64,000 bases of DNA from Roseovarius sp. (GCF_030373445.1 NZ_JAUCYU010000012.1:1-64000); one strand, 5' to 3'. Positions 1-8,572 are shown, counted from the stretch's first letter. The notes: generated from the letters alone by a model not told the origin. Numbers and translations are program-made.

Positions 1-89
1 CGATCGCCATGGAAGACGGCCTCCGCTTCGCCATCCGCGAAGGCGGCCGCACCGTCGGCTCCGGCGTCGTGTCGAAGATCATCGAGTAA
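1..89 (+). CDS. tuf: Elongation factor Tu, C-terminal end (partial)
   Basis: The window opens inside this gene. The 28 readable residues end in [14 protein letters not shown], the C-terminus of domain III of EF-Tu, the GTPase that delivers aminoacyl-tRNA to the ribosome. The reading frame starts at base 3 and ends with TAA at 87-89. Location directly before rpsJ is the usual order in Alphaproteobacteria, which supports the call. Everything upstream lies outside the window. Confidence 0.95.
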   Translation, partial: IAMEDGLRFAIREGGRTVGSGVVSKIIE

Positions 90-110
90 GAACTACCCCA
101 AGGGTTCGAC

Positions 111-139
111 GAGGGAGGCCGGGTGGTCCGGCCTTCCTC
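111..139 (+). other. tuf-rpsJ intergenic hairpin
   Basis: A 12-bp stem (111-122 with 128-139, one G-U pair) closes a 5-nt loop. No T-run follows, so it is not a standard intrinsic terminator. It may be an RNA processing site, a pause or attenuation site, or a binding site for a ribosomal protein that controls the S10 operon. The function is inferred only from position. Confidence 0.4.
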
Positions 140-172
140 CTATCAACTCCAACGCCGCGAAAGGCTACCCCA

Positions 173-481
173 ATGCAAAGCCAAAACATTCGCATTCGGC
201 TGAAGGCATTTGACTACCGCGTACTGGATGCCAGCACGCAGGAGATCGTCAACACCGCCAAACGGACCGGTGCCGAGGTACGTGGGCCGATCCCGCTGCC
301 GAACAAGATCGAGAAGTTCACCGTTCTGCGTGGCCCGCACGTGAACAAGAAATCCCGCGACCAGTTCGAGATCCGCACCCACAAGCGGCTGCTCGACATC
401 GTCGACCCCACCCCGCAGACCGTGGACGCGCTGATGAAGCTCGACCTCGCCGCGGGCGTGGACGTTCAGATTTCGGTTTAA
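173..481 (+). CDS. rpsJ: 30S ribosomal protein S10
   Basis: Encodes 102 residues, the normal S10 length. The family core is clear: [17 protein letters not shown] at the N-terminus, then [20 protein letters not shown] and the RTHKRLLDI segment. S10 (uS10) sits in the 30S head and, as NusE, also joins NusB in transcription antitermination. It is the first gene of the S10 operon, 83 bp behind tuf and 14 bp before rplC. Confidence 0.97.
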   Translation: MQSQNIRIRLKAFDYRVLDASTQEIVNTAKRTGAEVRGPIPLPNKIEKFTVLRGPHVNKKSRDQFEIRTHKRLLDIVDPTPQTVDALMKLDLAAGVDVQISV

Positions 482-495
482 GGGAGGGTAACGAC

Positions 496-1359
496 ATGTT
501 GCGCTCTGGCGTAATCGCAAAGAAAGTCGGCATGACCCGGCTTTTCATGGAGGACGGGAAGCAGGTTCCCGTGACCGTCCTTCAACTGGACAAGCTTCAG
601 GTGGTCGCTCAGCGCACCGCCGAGAGCCACGGCTATTCGGCCGTTCAGCTGGGTGCCGGCACGGCCAAGGCCAAGCGGACCTCGAAGGCCATGCGCGGCC
701 ATTTCGCCGCCGCCAAGGTCGAGCCCAAGCGCAAGATCGCGGAATTCCGCGTGGCGCCCGAGAACATGATCGACGTGGGTGAGGAAATCACCGCGAACCA
801 CTATTTCGAGGGTCAGTTCGTCGACGTGTCGGGCACCTCGATCGGTAAGGGCTTCCAGGGCGGCATGAAGCGGCACAACTTCGGCGGCCTGCGCGCCAGC
901 CACGGTGTGTCGATCAGCCACCGCGCCCACGGGTCGACCGGCCAGTGCCAGGACCCGGGCAAGGTGTTCAAGGGCAAGAAGATGGCCGGCCACATGGGCG
1001 CCGTCCGCGTGACCACGCAGAACCTTCAGGTCATCAAGACCGACGCCGACCGTGGCCTGATCATGGTCAAGGGCGCGGTTCCTGGCTCGAAGGGTGGCTG
1101 GGTCACGATCAAGGACGCGGTCAAGAAGCCGTTCCCGGAAAGCGCGATCCTGCCCGCGGCTCTGAAATCGGAAGCCGAGGCTGCCGCCAAGGCCGCCGAG
1201 GAAGCCGCTGCCGCCGCCGCTGCCGAGGCCGAAGCCGAAGCCAAGCGCCTTGCCGAAGAGCAGGCCGCGGCCGAAGCCGAGGCGCTGAAGGAAGCCGAGG
1301 CCGACATCGAAGCCGAGAAGGGCGACGATGACGGTGAGAAGAAGGAAGGCGAGGAATGA
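496..1359 (+). CDS. rplC: 50S ribosomal protein L3 with long acidic C-terminal extension
   Basis: Encodes 287 residues against about 210 for typical L3. Residues 1-220 are the ordinary L3 fold that nucleates 23S rRNA folding, including [20 protein letters not shown]; Gln150 corresponds to the glutamine methylated by PrmB in E. coli. Residues 222-287 are a low-complexity Ala/Glu/Lys tail, probably a long helix ending in an acidic [12 protein letters not shown] stretch. Such tails are, as far as I recall, usual in Rhodobacterales L3, so this is a lineage feature and not damage. An SD-like GGGAGG precedes the ATG, and the stop overlaps rplD (ATGA). Confidence 0.96.
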   Translation: MLRSGVIAKKVGMTRLFMEDGKQVPVTVLQLDKLQVVAQRTAESHGYSAVQLGAGTAKAKRTSKAMRGHFAAAKVEPKRKIAEFRVAPENMIDVGEEITANHYFEGQFVDVSGTSIGKGFQGGMKRHNFGGLRASHGVSISHRAHGSTGQCQDPGKVFKGKKMAGHMGAVRVTTQNLQVIKTDADRGLIMVKGAVPGSKGGWVTIKDAVKKPFPESAILPAALKSEAEAAAKAAEEAAAAAAAEAEAEAKRLAEEQAAAEAEALKEAEADIEAEKGDDDGEKKEGEE

Positions 1360-1973
1360 AACTCGACGTGATCAAACTGGACGGCGGGAAAGCCGGCTCG
1401 GTCGATCTGGGCGAAGAGATCTTCGGCCTGGACCCGCGCGCCGACATTCTTCACCGCGTCGTCCGCTGGCAGCGCAACAAGGCGCAGCAGGGGACGCACA
1501 AGGCCAAGACCCGGTCCGAGACCAGCTATTCGACCAAGAAGATCTATCGCCAGAAGGGCACCGGTGGCGCCCGCCACGGCGACCGCAACGCGCCGATCTT
1601 CCGCAAGGGCGGCATCTACAAGGGCCCGGTTCCGCGCAGCCATGCGCATGAACTGCCCAAGAAGGTGCGCAAGCTGGGGCTCAAGCATGCCCTGAGCGCC
1701 AAGGCGAAAGCCGGCGAGCTGGTGGTGATCGAGTCGGCGGACGGCATTTCCAAGACCAAGGAGCTGGCCAAGCAGGTCCGCGACCTGGGCTGGAAGCGCG
1801 CGCTGATCATCGACGGTTCGGAGGTGAACGCCGAGTTCGCCCGCGCGGCCGCCAACATCGAAGGGCTGGACGTGCTGCCGAGCATGGGCGCGAATGTCTA
1901 TGACATCCTCAAGCGTGACACGCTGGTGCTCACGAAGGCGGGTGTCGAAGCACTGGAGGCTCGACTGAAATGA
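1356..1973 (+). CDS. rplD: 50S ribosomal protein L4
   Basis: Encodes 205 residues, the normal length. The extended loop that lines the peptide exit tunnel is visible ([17 protein letters not shown], then [17 protein letters not shown]), followed by the globular alpha/beta domain. In E. coli L4 also autoregulates the S10 operon; whether it does so here cannot be read from the sequence. The ATG overlaps the rplC stop by 4 bp and its own stop overlaps rplW by 4 bp, so L3, L4 and L23 are translationally coupled. Confidence 0.97.
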   Translation: MKLDVIKLDGGKAGSVDLGEEIFGLDPRADILHRVVRWQRNKAQQGTHKAKTRSETSYSTKKIYRQKGTGGARHGDRNAPIFRKGGIYKGPVPRSHAHELPKKVRKLGLKHALSAKAKAGELVVIESADGISKTKELAKQVRDLGWKRALIIDGSEVNAEFARAAANIEGLDVLPSMGANVYDILKRDTLVLTKAGVEALEARLK

Positions 1974-2266
1974 GCGCGAAACCGGAACATTACGACGTGA
2001 TCCGCAAGCCGGTGATCACCGAGAAATCCACCATGGCGTCGGAAGCCGGCGCGGTGGTCTTCGAGGTGGACATCGACAGCTCCAAGCCGCAGATCAAGGA
2101 GGCCGTCGAGGCGCTCTTCGGTGTGAAGGTGAAGGCTGTGAACACCACGATCACCAAGGGCAAGAACAAGCGCTTCCGCGGTGTCAAGGGCACCCGGAAG
2201 GACGTCAAGAAGGCGTATGTGACGCTTGAGGAAGGCAACACGATCGACGTGACGACCGGTCTTTGA
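1970..2266 (+). CDS. rplW: 50S ribosomal protein L23
   Basis: Encodes 98 residues. The N-terminal [18 protein letters not shown] and the [17 protein letters not shown] loop are L23 (uL23) hallmarks. The protein sits at the exit-tunnel mouth and forms the docking site for trigger factor and SRP. Its start overlaps the rplD stop. A 645-bp gap with a terminator follows before rplB, where most bacteria have only a few bases. Confidence 0.97.
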   Translation: MSAKPEHYDVIRKPVITEKSTMASEAGAVVFEVDIDSSKPQIKEAVEALFGVKVKAVNTTITKGKNKRFRGVKGTRKDVKKAYVTLEEGNTIDVTTGL

Positions 2267-2313
2267 TCGGGTGACGTCGGTCGGGGGTTGGCCCTGGCTT
2301 TTGAGAGATAGGA

Positions 2314-2344
2314 CCCCGGCTGCGTGGAGTGGCCGGGGTTTTTT
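2314..2344 (+). terminator. Intrinsic terminator after rplW
   Basis: CCCCGGC (2314-2320) pairs with GCCGGGG (2332-2338) around an 11-nt loop, and six T residues follow at 2339-2344. It lies 48 bp behind the rplW stop and should end at least part of the S10-L3-L4-L23 transcription, inside what is usually one operon. Confidence 0.75.
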
Positions 2345-2409
2345 CGTGGGGTGGTGGGTTGGCACCGCCCAACGGCTTGGCACACGCCCGGCTCCGAGGC
2401 CGTTGGCGA

Positions 2410-2430
2410 GGTGGGTTGCACCCACCCTAC
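2410..2430. repeat. GGTGGGT/ACCCACC palindromic repeat, copy 1
   Basis: GGTGGGT (2410-2416), a 3-nt loop and ACCCACC (2420-2426) are followed by CTAC. GCCGT and ACGGC just outside can extend the stem. Six further copies with the same CTAC tail occur in this window, all in gaps of the ribosomal gene cluster. Confidence 0.8.
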
Positions 2431-2471
2431 GGCTTGGTACACGCCCGGAACAGAGCCGCGCCTTGGCGCGG

Positions 2472-2614
2472 CGCCGGGCGAGCGCCGGCCCGTCCCGGCG
2501 GGCAGGCGCTTTTGAGGTGTGGCGCGGGGTTTCGGGGGCAGGATGTGTTTGGCACCATAAATTGCCAGTCGTGACCGTTGCAGCGCCTCCCCACGGGCCG
2601 GCGCTCGCCCGGCG
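2472..2614. repeat. Hairpin-ended dispersed element, copy 1
   Basis: The element is 143 bp. Its ends are perfect 21-bp inverted repeats (2472-2492 and 2594-2614). A second inner pair, AGGCGCT (2504-2510) and AGCGCCT (2582-2588), extends the structure. The core GGATGTGTTTGGCACCATAA at 2541-2560 recurs in related copies at 6470-6607 and 11241-11378. There is no coding capacity, so it resembles a MITE or a large REP-type element; no target-site duplication was identified. Confidence 0.7.
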
Positions 2615-2715
2615 GGGATGTGTTGAGAGCGGGATGGGGCAGGCCAGTGGTGAATTGGTTTGTCCTCCACCCCAAGCCACAAGCGTCCCGCAGGCGCATT
2701 TCTGCCCTTAATCGC

Positions 2716-2744
2716 TTGACCAACCCGGGTCTCTCGCTTAAACG
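2716..2744 (+). promoter_or_regulatory. Candidate sigma70 promoter for rplB-rplP
   Basis: TTGACC (2716-2721) and TAAACG (2739-2744) are separated by exactly 17 bp. It lies downstream of the rplW terminator and upstream of rplB, where a new promoter would be needed. Start of transcription is expected near 2751, giving a leader of about 160 nt. Confidence 0.55.
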
Positions 2745-2838
2745 GACCCATCTGCACCGCCCCGGATTCGTCTGGGGCTGTGTTTTTATTGTTCGCGAGA
2801 ACATCACCGAACCGGGGACCTTCGGGGCCCTACACCAA

Positions 2839-2860
2839 GGTGGGTTCACACCCACCCTAC
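2839..2860. repeat. GGTGGGT/ACCCACC palindromic repeat, copy 2
   Basis: GGTGGGT (2839-2845), a 4-nt loop, ACCCACC (2850-2856) and the CTAC tail. It falls inside the predicted rplB leader, so it would form a hairpin in the mRNA about 50 nt before the start codon. Confidence 0.8.
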
Positions 2861-2911
2861 ACATAGCCCCGGATCCAAGCCCGGGGCGTTAGCTAACGGA
2901 AGACAGAAAGC

Positions 2912-3754
2912 ATGGCACTCAAGTCGTATAAGCCGACGACGCCGGGCCAGCGCGGGCTGGTGCTGATCGACCGTTCGGAGCTGTACAAAGGACGCCCCGT
3001 CAAGGCCCTCACCGAGGGTCTGACCAAATCGGGCGGCCGGAACAACACCGGACGTATCACTGCACGACGCCGCGGGGGCGGGGCCAAACGGCTCTACCGG
3101 ATCGTCGATTTCAAACGCAACAAATTCGATGTGACCGCCACCGTCGAACGGATCGAATACGACCCGAACCGGACGGCCTTCATCGCGCTCATCCGCTACG
3201 AGGATGGCGAACAGTCCTATATCCTGGCCCCGCAGCGGCTGGCGATAGGCGACAAGGTCGTCTCGTCGGAACGCGCGGACATCAAGCCGGGCAACGCCAT
3301 GCCGTTTTCGGGCATGCCGATCGGGACGATCGTTCACAACATCGAGCTGAAGCCCGGCAAGGGCGGCCAGATCGCACGCGCCGCGGGCACCTATGCCCAG
3401 TTCGTCGGCCGTGACGGCGGCTATGCGCAGATCCGCCTGTCGTCGGGCGAGCTGCGGATGGTGCGCCAGGAGTGCAAGGCCACCGTGGGTGCCGTGTCGA
3501 ACCCCGACAACTCCAACCAGGATTACGGCAAGGCCGGTCGCATGCGCCACAAGGGCATCCGCCCCTCTGTCCGCGGTGTCGTGATGAACCCGATCGACCA
3601 CCCGCACGGTGGTGGTGAGGGCCGCACCTCGGGTGGCCGCCACCCGGTCACGCCCTGGGGCAAGCCCACCAAGGGCAAGCGCACCCGCAACACCAACAAG
3701 GCGTCGCAGAAACTTATCCTGCGCTCGCGTCACGCACGGAAGAAGGGCCGCTAA
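2912..3754 (+). CDS. rplB: 50S ribosomal protein L2
   Basis: Encodes 280 residues, the usual size. The N-terminal [15 protein letters not shown] and the C-terminal [15 protein letters not shown] segment, which reaches towards the peptidyl transferase centre, are intact. L2 (uL2) is needed for subunit association. It is the first gene of the second ribosomal sub-operon (L2, S19, L22, S3, L16), preceded by a candidate promoter and the SD-like GGAAG before its ATG. Confidence 0.97.
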   Translation: MALKSYKPTTPGQRGLVLIDRSELYKGRPVKALTEGLTKSGGRNNTGRITARRRGGGAKRLYRIVDFKRNKFDVTATVERIEYDPNRTAFIALIRYEDGEQSYILAPQRLAIGDKVVSSERADIKPGNAMPFSGMPIGTIVHNIELKPGKGGQIARAAGTYAQFVGRDGGYAQIRLSSGELRMVRQECKATVGAVSNPDNSNQDYGKAGRMRHKGIRPSVRGVVMNPIDHPHGGGEGRTSGGRHPVTPWGKPTKGKRTRNTNKASQKLILRSRHARKKGR

Positions 3755-3757
3755 GAC

Positions 3758-4036
3758 ATGGCACGTTCTGTATGGAAAGGCCCCTTTGTCGATGCCTACG
3801 TCCTGAAAAAGGCCGAGGCAACGCGCGAAAGCGGGCGCAAGGAAGTCATCAAGATCTGGTCGCGCCGCTCGACGATCCTGCCCCAGTTCGTGGGCCTGAC
3901 GTTTGGCGTCTATAACGGTCAGAAACACGTTCCGGTTCTGGTCAACGAAGACATGATCGGCCAGAAATTCGGGGAATACGCACCGACGCGGACCTATTAC
4001 GGGCACGCGGCCGACAAGAAAGCCAAGAGGAAGTAA
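3758..4036 (+). CDS. rpsS: 30S ribosomal protein S19
   Basis: Encodes 92 residues. [18 protein letters not shown] and [21 protein letters not shown] are the uS19 signature. The protein lies in the 30S head next to S13. It starts 3 bp after rplB and ends 3 bp before rplV, so it is part of a tightly packed operon. Confidence 0.97.
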   Translation: MARSVWKGPFVDAYVLKKAEATRESGRKEVIKIWSRRSTILPQFVGLTFGVYNGQKHVPVLVNEDMIGQKFGEYAPTRTYYGHAADKKAKRK

Positions 4037-4039
4037 GCC

Positions 4040-4420
4040 ATGGGCAAGGAGAAGAATCCCCGCCGCGTGGCGGACAACGAAGCGATGGCGAAGCTGCGCA
4101 TGCTGCGCACCAGCCCGCAGAAACTCAACCTGGTTGCCGCGATGATCCGGGGCAAGAAGGTCGACAAGGCGCTGAGCGACCTGACCTTCTCGAAGAAGCG
4201 GATCGCGCAGGACGTGAAGAAATGCCTTCAGTCCGCCATCGCGAATGCCGAGAACAACCACAACCTTGACGTCGACGAGCTTGTCGTCGCCGAGGCCTAC
4301 GTGGGCAAGAACCTGGTCATGAAGCGCGGTCGTCCGCGGGCACGCGGCCGGTTCGGGCGGATCATGAAGCCGTTCTCGGAGCTGACAATCAAGGTGCGTG
4401 AAGTCGAGGAGCAAGCCTAA
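4040..4420 (+). CDS. rplV: 50S ribosomal protein L22
   Basis: Encodes 126 residues, slightly longer than the 110 of E. coli because of an N-terminal stretch of about 13 residues. [22 protein letters not shown] and the [15 protein letters not shown] hairpin that reaches into the exit tunnel are conserved. The TAA stop shares its last base with the rpsC start (TAATG), which suggests coupled translation. Confidence 0.96.
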   Translation: MGKEKNPRRVADNEAMAKLRMLRTSPQKLNLVAAMIRGKKVDKALSDLTFSKKRIAQDVKKCLQSAIANAENNHNLDVDELVVAEAYVGKNLVMKRGRPRARGRFGRIMKPFSELTIKVREVEEQA

Positions 4421-5127
4421 TGGGTAACAAAGTCAATCCGATTGGCATGCGCCTGCAGGTGAACCGCACCTGGGACAGCCGCTGGTATGCCGATACGAAG
4501 GATTACGGCAATCTTCTTCTGGAAGACGTCAAGATCCGTGAGTTCATCAAGGAAGAGTGCAAGCAGGCCGGCGTCAGCCGCGTGATCATCGAGCGTCCGC
4601 ACAAGAAGTGCCGCGTCACGGTGCACACCGCGCGCCCCGGCGTGATCATCGGCAAGAAAGGCGCCGATATCGAGAGCCTGCGCAAGAAGCTGGCGAAGAT
4701 GACCGACAGCGAACTGCACCTCAACATCGTCGAAGTGCGCAAGCCCGAGCTCGACGCCGCGCTGGTTGGCGAAAGCATCGCCCAGCAGCTCGAGCGCCGG
4801 GTCAGCTTCCGCCGTGCGATGAAACGGGCCGTGCAGAACGCGATGCGCATGGGTGCGCTGGGTATCCGGGTCAACGTGTCGGGCCGCCTCGGCGGTGCCG
4901 AGATCGCCCGGACCGAGTGGTACCGGGAAGGCCGCGTGCCGCTCCACACCCTGCGCGCCGACATCGATTATGCCCATGCGGAGGCGTCCACGCCTTACGG
5001 CATCATCGGCGTCAAGGTCTGGATCTTCAAGGGCGAGATCATGGAGCACGATCCGTCGGCCCGTGATCGCAAGGCCCAGGAACTTCAGGATGGTCCCGCG
5101 CCCCGTGGCGCCGGCGGCCGCCGCTGA
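4420..5127 (+). CDS. rpsC: 30S ribosomal protein S3
   Basis: Encodes 235 residues. The type-2 KH domain contains GVIIGKKG at about residues 74-81, and the C-terminal domain carries [19 protein letters not shown]3 (uS3) lines the mRNA entry tunnel of the 30S and contributes to helicase activity. It overlaps rplV by one base and is followed 13 bp later by rplP. Confidence 0.97.
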   Translation: MGNKVNPIGMRLQVNRTWDSRWYADTKDYGNLLLEDVKIREFIKEECKQAGVSRVIIERPHKKCRVTVHTARPGVIIGKKGADIESLRKKLAKMTDSELHLNIVEVRKPELDAALVGESIAQQLERRVSFRRAMKRAVQNAMRMGALGIRVNVSGRLGGAEIARTEWYREGRVPLHTLRADIDYAHAEASTPYGIIGVKVWIFKGEIMEHDPSARDRKAQELQDGPAPRGAGGRR

Positions 5128-5140
5128 GGAGGGATAAGAG

Positions 5141-5554
5141 ATGCTGCAACCGAAGCGCACCAAATTCCGCAAGCAGTTCAAGGGCCGGATCAAGGGCGAA
5201 GCCAAAGGCGGCTCCGACCTGAACTTCGGCACCTATGGGCTCAAGGCAACCCAGCCCGAGCGCGTCACCGCGCGCCAGATCGAGGCCGCCCGCCGGGCCA
5301 TGACGCGTCACATGAAGCGTCAGGGCCGGGTCTGGATCCGGATCTTCCCGGATACCCCGGTGACCTCGAAACCCACCGAAGTGCGGATGGGTAAGGGTAA
5401 GGGCTCGGTCGATTTCTGGGCCTGCAAGGTCAAGCCCGGCCGGGTGATGTTCGAGATCGACGGCGTTTCCGACGCCATCGCGAAAGAGGCCCTGCGCCTT
5501 GCCGCGATGAAGCTGCCGATCAAGACCCGCATCGTGGTCAAGGAAGACTGGTAA
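5141..5554 (+). CDS. rplP: 50S ribosomal protein L16
   Basis: Encodes 137 residues and is near-colinear with E. coli L16. [16 protein letters not shown] and the [14 protein letters not shown] loop are conserved; Arg82 corresponds to Arg81 of E. coli L16, the residue hydroxylated by the 2-oxoglutarate oxygenase YcfD/RoxA. An SD (GAGGG) lies 9 bp before the ATG. It is the last gene of this sub-operon; a strong terminator and then a putative 2OG-oxygenase gene follow. Confidence 0.97.
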   Translation: MLQPKRTKFRKQFKGRIKGEAKGGSDLNFGTYGLKATQPERVTARQIEAARRAMTRHMKRQGRVWIRIFPDTPVTSKPTEVRMGKGKGSVDFWACKVKPGRVMFEIDGVSDAIAKEALRLAAMKLPIKTRIVVKEDW

Positions 5555-5634
5555 GGTCATTTGCTTGCGAATGACGCAGGCGGTGTAGCGGATTTCGAAG
5601 AAATCTGCGGGTCGCCTTGCCCGAGAGAATTCGG

Positions 5635-5670
5635 AACCCCCGTCGAGAGATCGGCGGGGGTTTTGGTTTT
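5635..5670 (+). terminator. Strong intrinsic terminator after rplP
   Basis: A 12-bp stem (5635-5646 with 5651-5662, one G-U pair) is capped by a GAGA loop, which fits the GNRA pattern. TTTTGGTTTT follows. It lies 80 bp behind rplP and separates it from the oxygenase gene. Confidence 0.85.
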
Positions 5671-5688
5671 GTTGATAAGTGGGGGCGA

Positions 5689-5710
5689 GGTGGGTTTTCA
5701 CCCACCCTAC
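5689..5710. repeat. GGTGGGT/ACCCACC palindromic repeat, copy 3
   Basis: GGTGGGT (5689-5695), a 4-nt loop, ACCCACC (5700-5706) and the CTAC tail, placed between the rplP terminator and the oxygenase gene. Confidence 0.8.
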
Positions 5711-5797
5711 GGGGTATTCGCCCGGCGGGGCCGCTTCTGACAAGGGAATCGTTTCTGACCTCTCGCGCTGGAGCGAAGGGTGGGCTAGGAGTGGGCC

Positions 5798-6418
5798 ATG
5801 CCACAGATCGACTCGCTTTTCGTCACCCGCCTTTACCGTGCTGCGCTCAGCGAGCACGGGCCCGCCATCGATGCCGATGAGCTGGAGGCGTCGTGTTATT
5901 CCATCGCGGAGGATGACGAGGCGGGGCAGGACTGGTGCGAGGAGAACGGGTATCCGGGCTATACCTCCTATGCGTCGCTGACCGACCTGCCGTGGCGGTT
6001 TCCGATCTTCGCGGATGTGGTCAAGGCGCTCGATGCGCATGTGGCGGCGTTCGCGGAGGATTTGGAGTTCGACCTCGATGGGCGTGAGCTGAAGCTGGAG
6101 GATATCTGGATCAACATCCTGCCGGAGGGGGGCAGCCATGGCAGCCATATCCACCCGCATTCGGTGATTTCCGGCACGACCTACGTGGCGATGCCGGGGG
6201 GGACCAGCGCGCTGAAGCTGGAAGACCCGCGCCATGCAAGGATGATGGCGGCGCCGGCAAGGCTGAAGGGGGCAAGGCGGGAGCTCCGGACCTTCATCTA
6301 CGAGGCGCCGAAGGTGGGCGATGTGCTGCTGTGGGAAAGCTGGCTCAGGCACGAGGTGCCGGCGAACATGGCCGAGGATGACAGGATCTCGGTGAGCTTC
6401 AATTACGGGTGGGGGTAG
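5798..6418 (+). CDS. Putative 2-oxoglutarate/Fe(II)-dependent oxygenase (TIGR02466-like)
   Basis: Encodes 206 residues. I recognise the TIGR02466 / 2OG-FeII_Oxy_5 pattern: HIHPHSVISGTTYV at residues 117-130, SWLRHEVP around His185 and RISVSFNY at 196-203. These give the two His clusters and the late Arg expected for iron and 2-oxoglutarate binding, but exactly which residues bind iron is my inference. No signal peptide is visible, so it should act in the cytoplasm. TAGGAG precedes the ATG. It sits between rplP and rpmC, flanked by repeats. The substrate is unknown; a ribosomal protein is an attractive guess because of the location only. Confidence 0.75.
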   Translation: MPQIDSLFVTRLYRAALSEHGPAIDADELEASCYSIAEDDEAGQDWCEENGYPGYTSYASLTDLPWRFPIFADVVKALDAHVAAFAEDLEFDLDGRELKLEDIWINILPEGGSHGSHIHPHSVISGTTYVAMPGGTSALKLEDPRHARMMAAPARLKGARRELRTFIYEAPKVGDVLLWESWLRHEVPANMAEDDRISVSFNYGWG

Positions 6419-6469
6419 ACGAGTACACGGTTCGGTGTTTTCCCTGCGCGGAATCCAGGGCGAAGCCCG

Positions 6470-6607
6470 CCGCGCATCGACGGGCCGCCCCGACGGCACG
6501 GCGATTTGGTGAGGTAGGCGCGACGTCGTGAGGGTGGATGTGTTTGGCCGGGATAAAGTGGCGCCCACGGCCGTTGGTTCGCCGCACCGCGGCCCGCCGA
6601 TGCGCGG
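6470..6607. repeat. Hairpin-ended dispersed element, diverged copy 3
   Basis: Inverted arms of 19 bp (6470-6488 and 6589-6607, 18 of 19 matching) enclose the core GGATGTGTTTGGCCGGGATA at 6536-6555, close to the core of the copies at 2472 and 11241. The arm sequences differ from those copies while pairing is kept, which suggests selection on structure or a sister subfamily. Confidence 0.55.
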
Positions 6608-6625
6608 CTTCTCGTCCGGCCGCAA

Positions 6626-6647
6626 GGTGGGTTCGCACCCACCCTAC
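6626..6647. repeat. GGTGGGT/ACCCACC palindromic repeat, copy 4
   Basis: GGTGGGT (6626-6632), a 4-nt loop, ACCCACC (6637-6643) and the CTAC tail, between the diverged hairpin-ended element and the rpmC promoter. Confidence 0.8.
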
Positions 6648-6666
6648 GGAAATCGGAACTTCCCCC

Positions 6667-6695
6667 TTGCCCTGTCGCCGCGCCTCCCTTATAGA
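6667..6695 (+). promoter_or_regulatory. Candidate sigma70 promoter for rpmC operon
   Basis: TTGCCC (6667-6672) and TATAGA (6690-6695) are 17 bp apart. Transcription would start near 6702, about 120 nt upstream of rpmC. A promoter is needed here because a terminator and an unrelated gene separate rpmC from rplP. Confidence 0.55.
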
Positions 6696-6822
6696 GCCCA
6701 AATCCGCGAGCCCGGGATGCCCCCGGGATTCGCTTGTTTGCAATTCATCCACCGGGTTTGCAGGTGACCCTGAGCCAATCGTCAGGGGCCGACCGGTGTT
6801 TTGAGAGAAGGACGATGGCGAC

Positions 6823-7026
6823 ATGAACGCTGCAGAGCTGCGTGACAAAACGCCCGACCAGCTGCGTGAAGAGCTGGTGAATCTGAAGAAAGAGCAGTTC
6901 AACCTGCGCTTTCAGGCCGCGACCGGCCAGATCGAGAACCCCGCGCGGATGAAGACCGTGCGCCGCAACGTGGCGCGCGTTTTGACCGTGCTGAACGAAA
7001 AAGCCGCGTCTGCGGCAGCGGAATAA
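6823..7026 (+). CDS. rpmC: 50S ribosomal protein L29
   Basis: Encodes 67 residues. [21 protein letters not shown] and the [20 protein letters not shown] helix are the uL29 pattern. L29 lies near the exit tunnel beside L23. It is the first gene of the third ribosomal sub-operon (L29 to L30), 11 bp before rpsQ. Confidence 0.96.
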   Translation: MNAAELRDKTPDQLREELVNLKKEQFNLRFQAATGQIENPARMKTVRRNVARVLTVLNEKAASAAAE

Positions 7027-7037
7027 GGAGGCCACCC

Positions 7038-7268
7038 ATGCCCAAGCGTATCCTGCAAGGCGTCGTGACCTCTGATGCCAATGCCCAGACCGTGACCGTT
7101 TCGGTCGAGCGCCGCTTCAAGCACCCGGTGCTGCAGAAAACCATTCGTAAGTCCAAGAAGTACCGGGCTCACGACGAGAAGAACACCTTCAAGGTGGGTG
7201 ACCAGGTCCGCATCATCGAATGCGCGCCCAAGTCGAAAACGAAACGCTGGGAGGTGCTGGAAGCCTAA
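7038..7268 (+). CDS. rpsQ: 30S ribosomal protein S17
   Basis: Encodes 76 residues with the OB-fold S17 core: [26 protein letters not shown] near the start and [22 protein letters not shown] near the end. A clear GGAGG SD lies before the ATG. It binds 16S rRNA early in 30S assembly. Confidence 0.96.
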   Translation: MPKRILQGVVTSDANAQTVTVSVERRFKHPVLQKTIRKSKKYRAHDEKNTFKVGDQVRIIECAPKSKTKRWEVLEA

Positions 7269-7334
7269 AGGCTCTCGCACACCCGGTTTGAGCGAAACCC
7301 TGGGGTCGTTACCCTAAAGGTCGGGAGAAACCAA

Positions 7335-7703
7335 ATGATCCAGATGCAGACCAATCTGGATGTGGCTGACAATTCCGGTGCCCGGAAAGTTCAGTGCATC
7401 AAGGTCCTGGGTGGTTCCAAACGCAAGTATGCCTCCGTCGGCGACGTGATCGTCGTCTCGGTGAAGGAAGCCATCCCCCGCGGCCGTGTGAAGAAAGGCG
7501 ATGTCCGCAAGGCCGTCGTCGTGCGCACCGCCAAGGAAATCCGCCGTGAAGACGGCACCGCGATCCGCTTCGACCGCAACGCCGCCGTCATCCTGAACAA
7601 CGCAGGTGACCCGATCGGCACCCGTATCTTCGGGCCGGTCGTGCGCGAGCTGCGCGCGAAGAACTACATGAAAATCATCTCGCTCGCCCCGGAGGTGCTG
7701 TAA
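7335..7703 (+). CDS. rplN: 50S ribosomal protein L14
   Basis: Encodes 122 residues, the invariant L14 length. [21 protein letters not shown] and [13 protein letters not shown] are diagnostic. L14 (uL14) forms inter-subunit bridges and binds the silencing factor RsfS. It follows rpsQ after 66 bp and precedes rplX by 1 bp. Confidence 0.97.
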   Translation: MIQMQTNLDVADNSGARKVQCIKVLGGSKRKYASVGDVIVVSVKEAIPRGRVKKGDVRKAVVVRTAKEIRREDGTAIRFDRNAAVILNNAGDPIGTRIFGPVVRELRAKNYMKIISLAPEVL

Positions 7704-7704
7704 G

Positions 7705-8016
7705 ATGGCTGCTAAACTCAAGAAGGGCGACAAGGTCGTCGTGATCTCCGGCAAGGACAAGGGCAAGGAAGGCACGATCACTTCCGTCGACCCGAAAGCC
7801 GGCAAGGCCGTCGTCGACGGCGTGAACATGGCCATCCGCCACACCCGCCAGAGCCAGCAGAGCCAGGGCGGCCGCCTTCCCAAGGCGATGCCGATCGACC
7901 TTTCGAACCTGGCGATGCTCGACAAGAACGGCAAACCCACCCGCGTCGGCTTCAAGATCGAAGGCGACAAGAAGGTGCGTTTCGCCAAGACCACGGGGGA
8001 CGTGATCGATGCTTGA
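7705..8016 (+). CDS. rplX: 50S ribosomal protein L24
   Basis: Encodes 103 residues. The KOW motif occupies about residues 7-34 ([19 protein letters not shown]). L24 starts 50S assembly by binding the 5' end of 23S rRNA. Its last codons overlap the start of rplE by 8 bp. Confidence 0.97.
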   Translation: MAAKLKKGDKVVVISGKDKGKEGTITSVDPKAGKAVVDGVNMAIRHTRQSQQSQGGRLPKAMPIDLSNLAMLDKNGKPTRVGFKIEGDKKVRFAKTTGDVIDA

Positions 8017-8572
8017 TACCGAGAATTACACCCCGCGCCTGCGCCAGCAGTTCCGCGAGACGATCCGCCCCGCGATGAAGGAAGAGTTCGGTTACACGAA
8101 CGACATGATGATCCCGCGGCTGGACAAGATCGTCCTGAACATCGGCTGCGGCGCCGAGGCGGTGAAGGATTCCAAGAAGGCCAAGTCGGCCCAGGAAGAC
8201 CTGACGCTGATCGCCGGCCAGAAGGCCGTCGTCACCAAGGCGAAGAAATCCATCGCCGGCTTCCGCGTGCGTGAAGACATGCCGCTGGGCGCCAAGGTGA
8301 CCCTGCGCGGCGACCGGATGTACGAATTCCTCGATCGCCTGATCACCATCGCGATGCCCCGGATCCGCGACTTCCGCGGCGTGTCGGCCAAATCCTTCGA
8401 CGGCCGCGGCAATTATGCCCTGGGCCTGAAGGAACACATCGTCTTCCCCGAAATCAACTTCGACAAGGTCGACGAGGTGTGGGGCATTGACATCATTATC
8501 GGAACCACGGCGAAGACCGACGCTGAAGCCAGGGCGCTGTTGAAGCATTTCAACATGCCCTTCACCAGCTGA
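8009..8572 (+). CDS. rplE: 50S ribosomal protein L5
   Basis: Encodes 187 residues. [23 protein letters not shown], the [17 protein letters not shown] loop and [11 protein letters not shown] are typical of uL5, which contacts 5S rRNA and the P-site tRNA. It overlaps rplX by 8 bp, so coupled translation is likely. Confidence 0.97.
   Translation: MLDTENYTPRLRQQFRETIRPAMKEEFGYTNDMMIPRLDKIVLNIGCGAEAVKDSKKAKSAQEDLTLIAGQKAVVTKAKKSIAGFRVREDMPLGAKVTLRGDRMYEFLDRLITIAMPRIRDFRGVSAKSFDGRGNYALGLKEHIVFPEINFDKVDEVWGIDIIIGTTAKTDAEARALLKHFNMPFTS

Larger units (their letters stand above)
2267..2911 (+). other. Repeat-rich intergenic break between rplW and rplB
   Basis: This 645-bp stretch holds no convincing gene. 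In order it contains an intrinsic terminator (2314-2344), a GGTGGGT palindrome (2410-2430), a 143-bp hairpin-ended repeat (2472-2614), a sigma70-like promoter (2716-2744) and a second GGTGGGT palindrome (2839-2860). The open frames that cross it lack SD sequences and follow the repeat, so I regard them as spurious. Confidence 0.8.
6419..6822 (+). other. Repeat-rich intergenic break before rpmC
   Basis: This 404-bp stretch has no supported gene. It holds a diverged hairpin-ended element (6470-6607), a GGTGGGT palindrome (6626-6647) and a candidate promoter (6667-6695). The frames across it are overlapping and without SD sequences. Confidence 0.75.

Noticed and set aside
2267..2911. Several open frames of 60-260 codons in the rplW-rplB gap
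   Set aside because: They run through terminator and repeat sequences, have no SD, and similar peptides arise from the repeat copy at 11241 in other frames.
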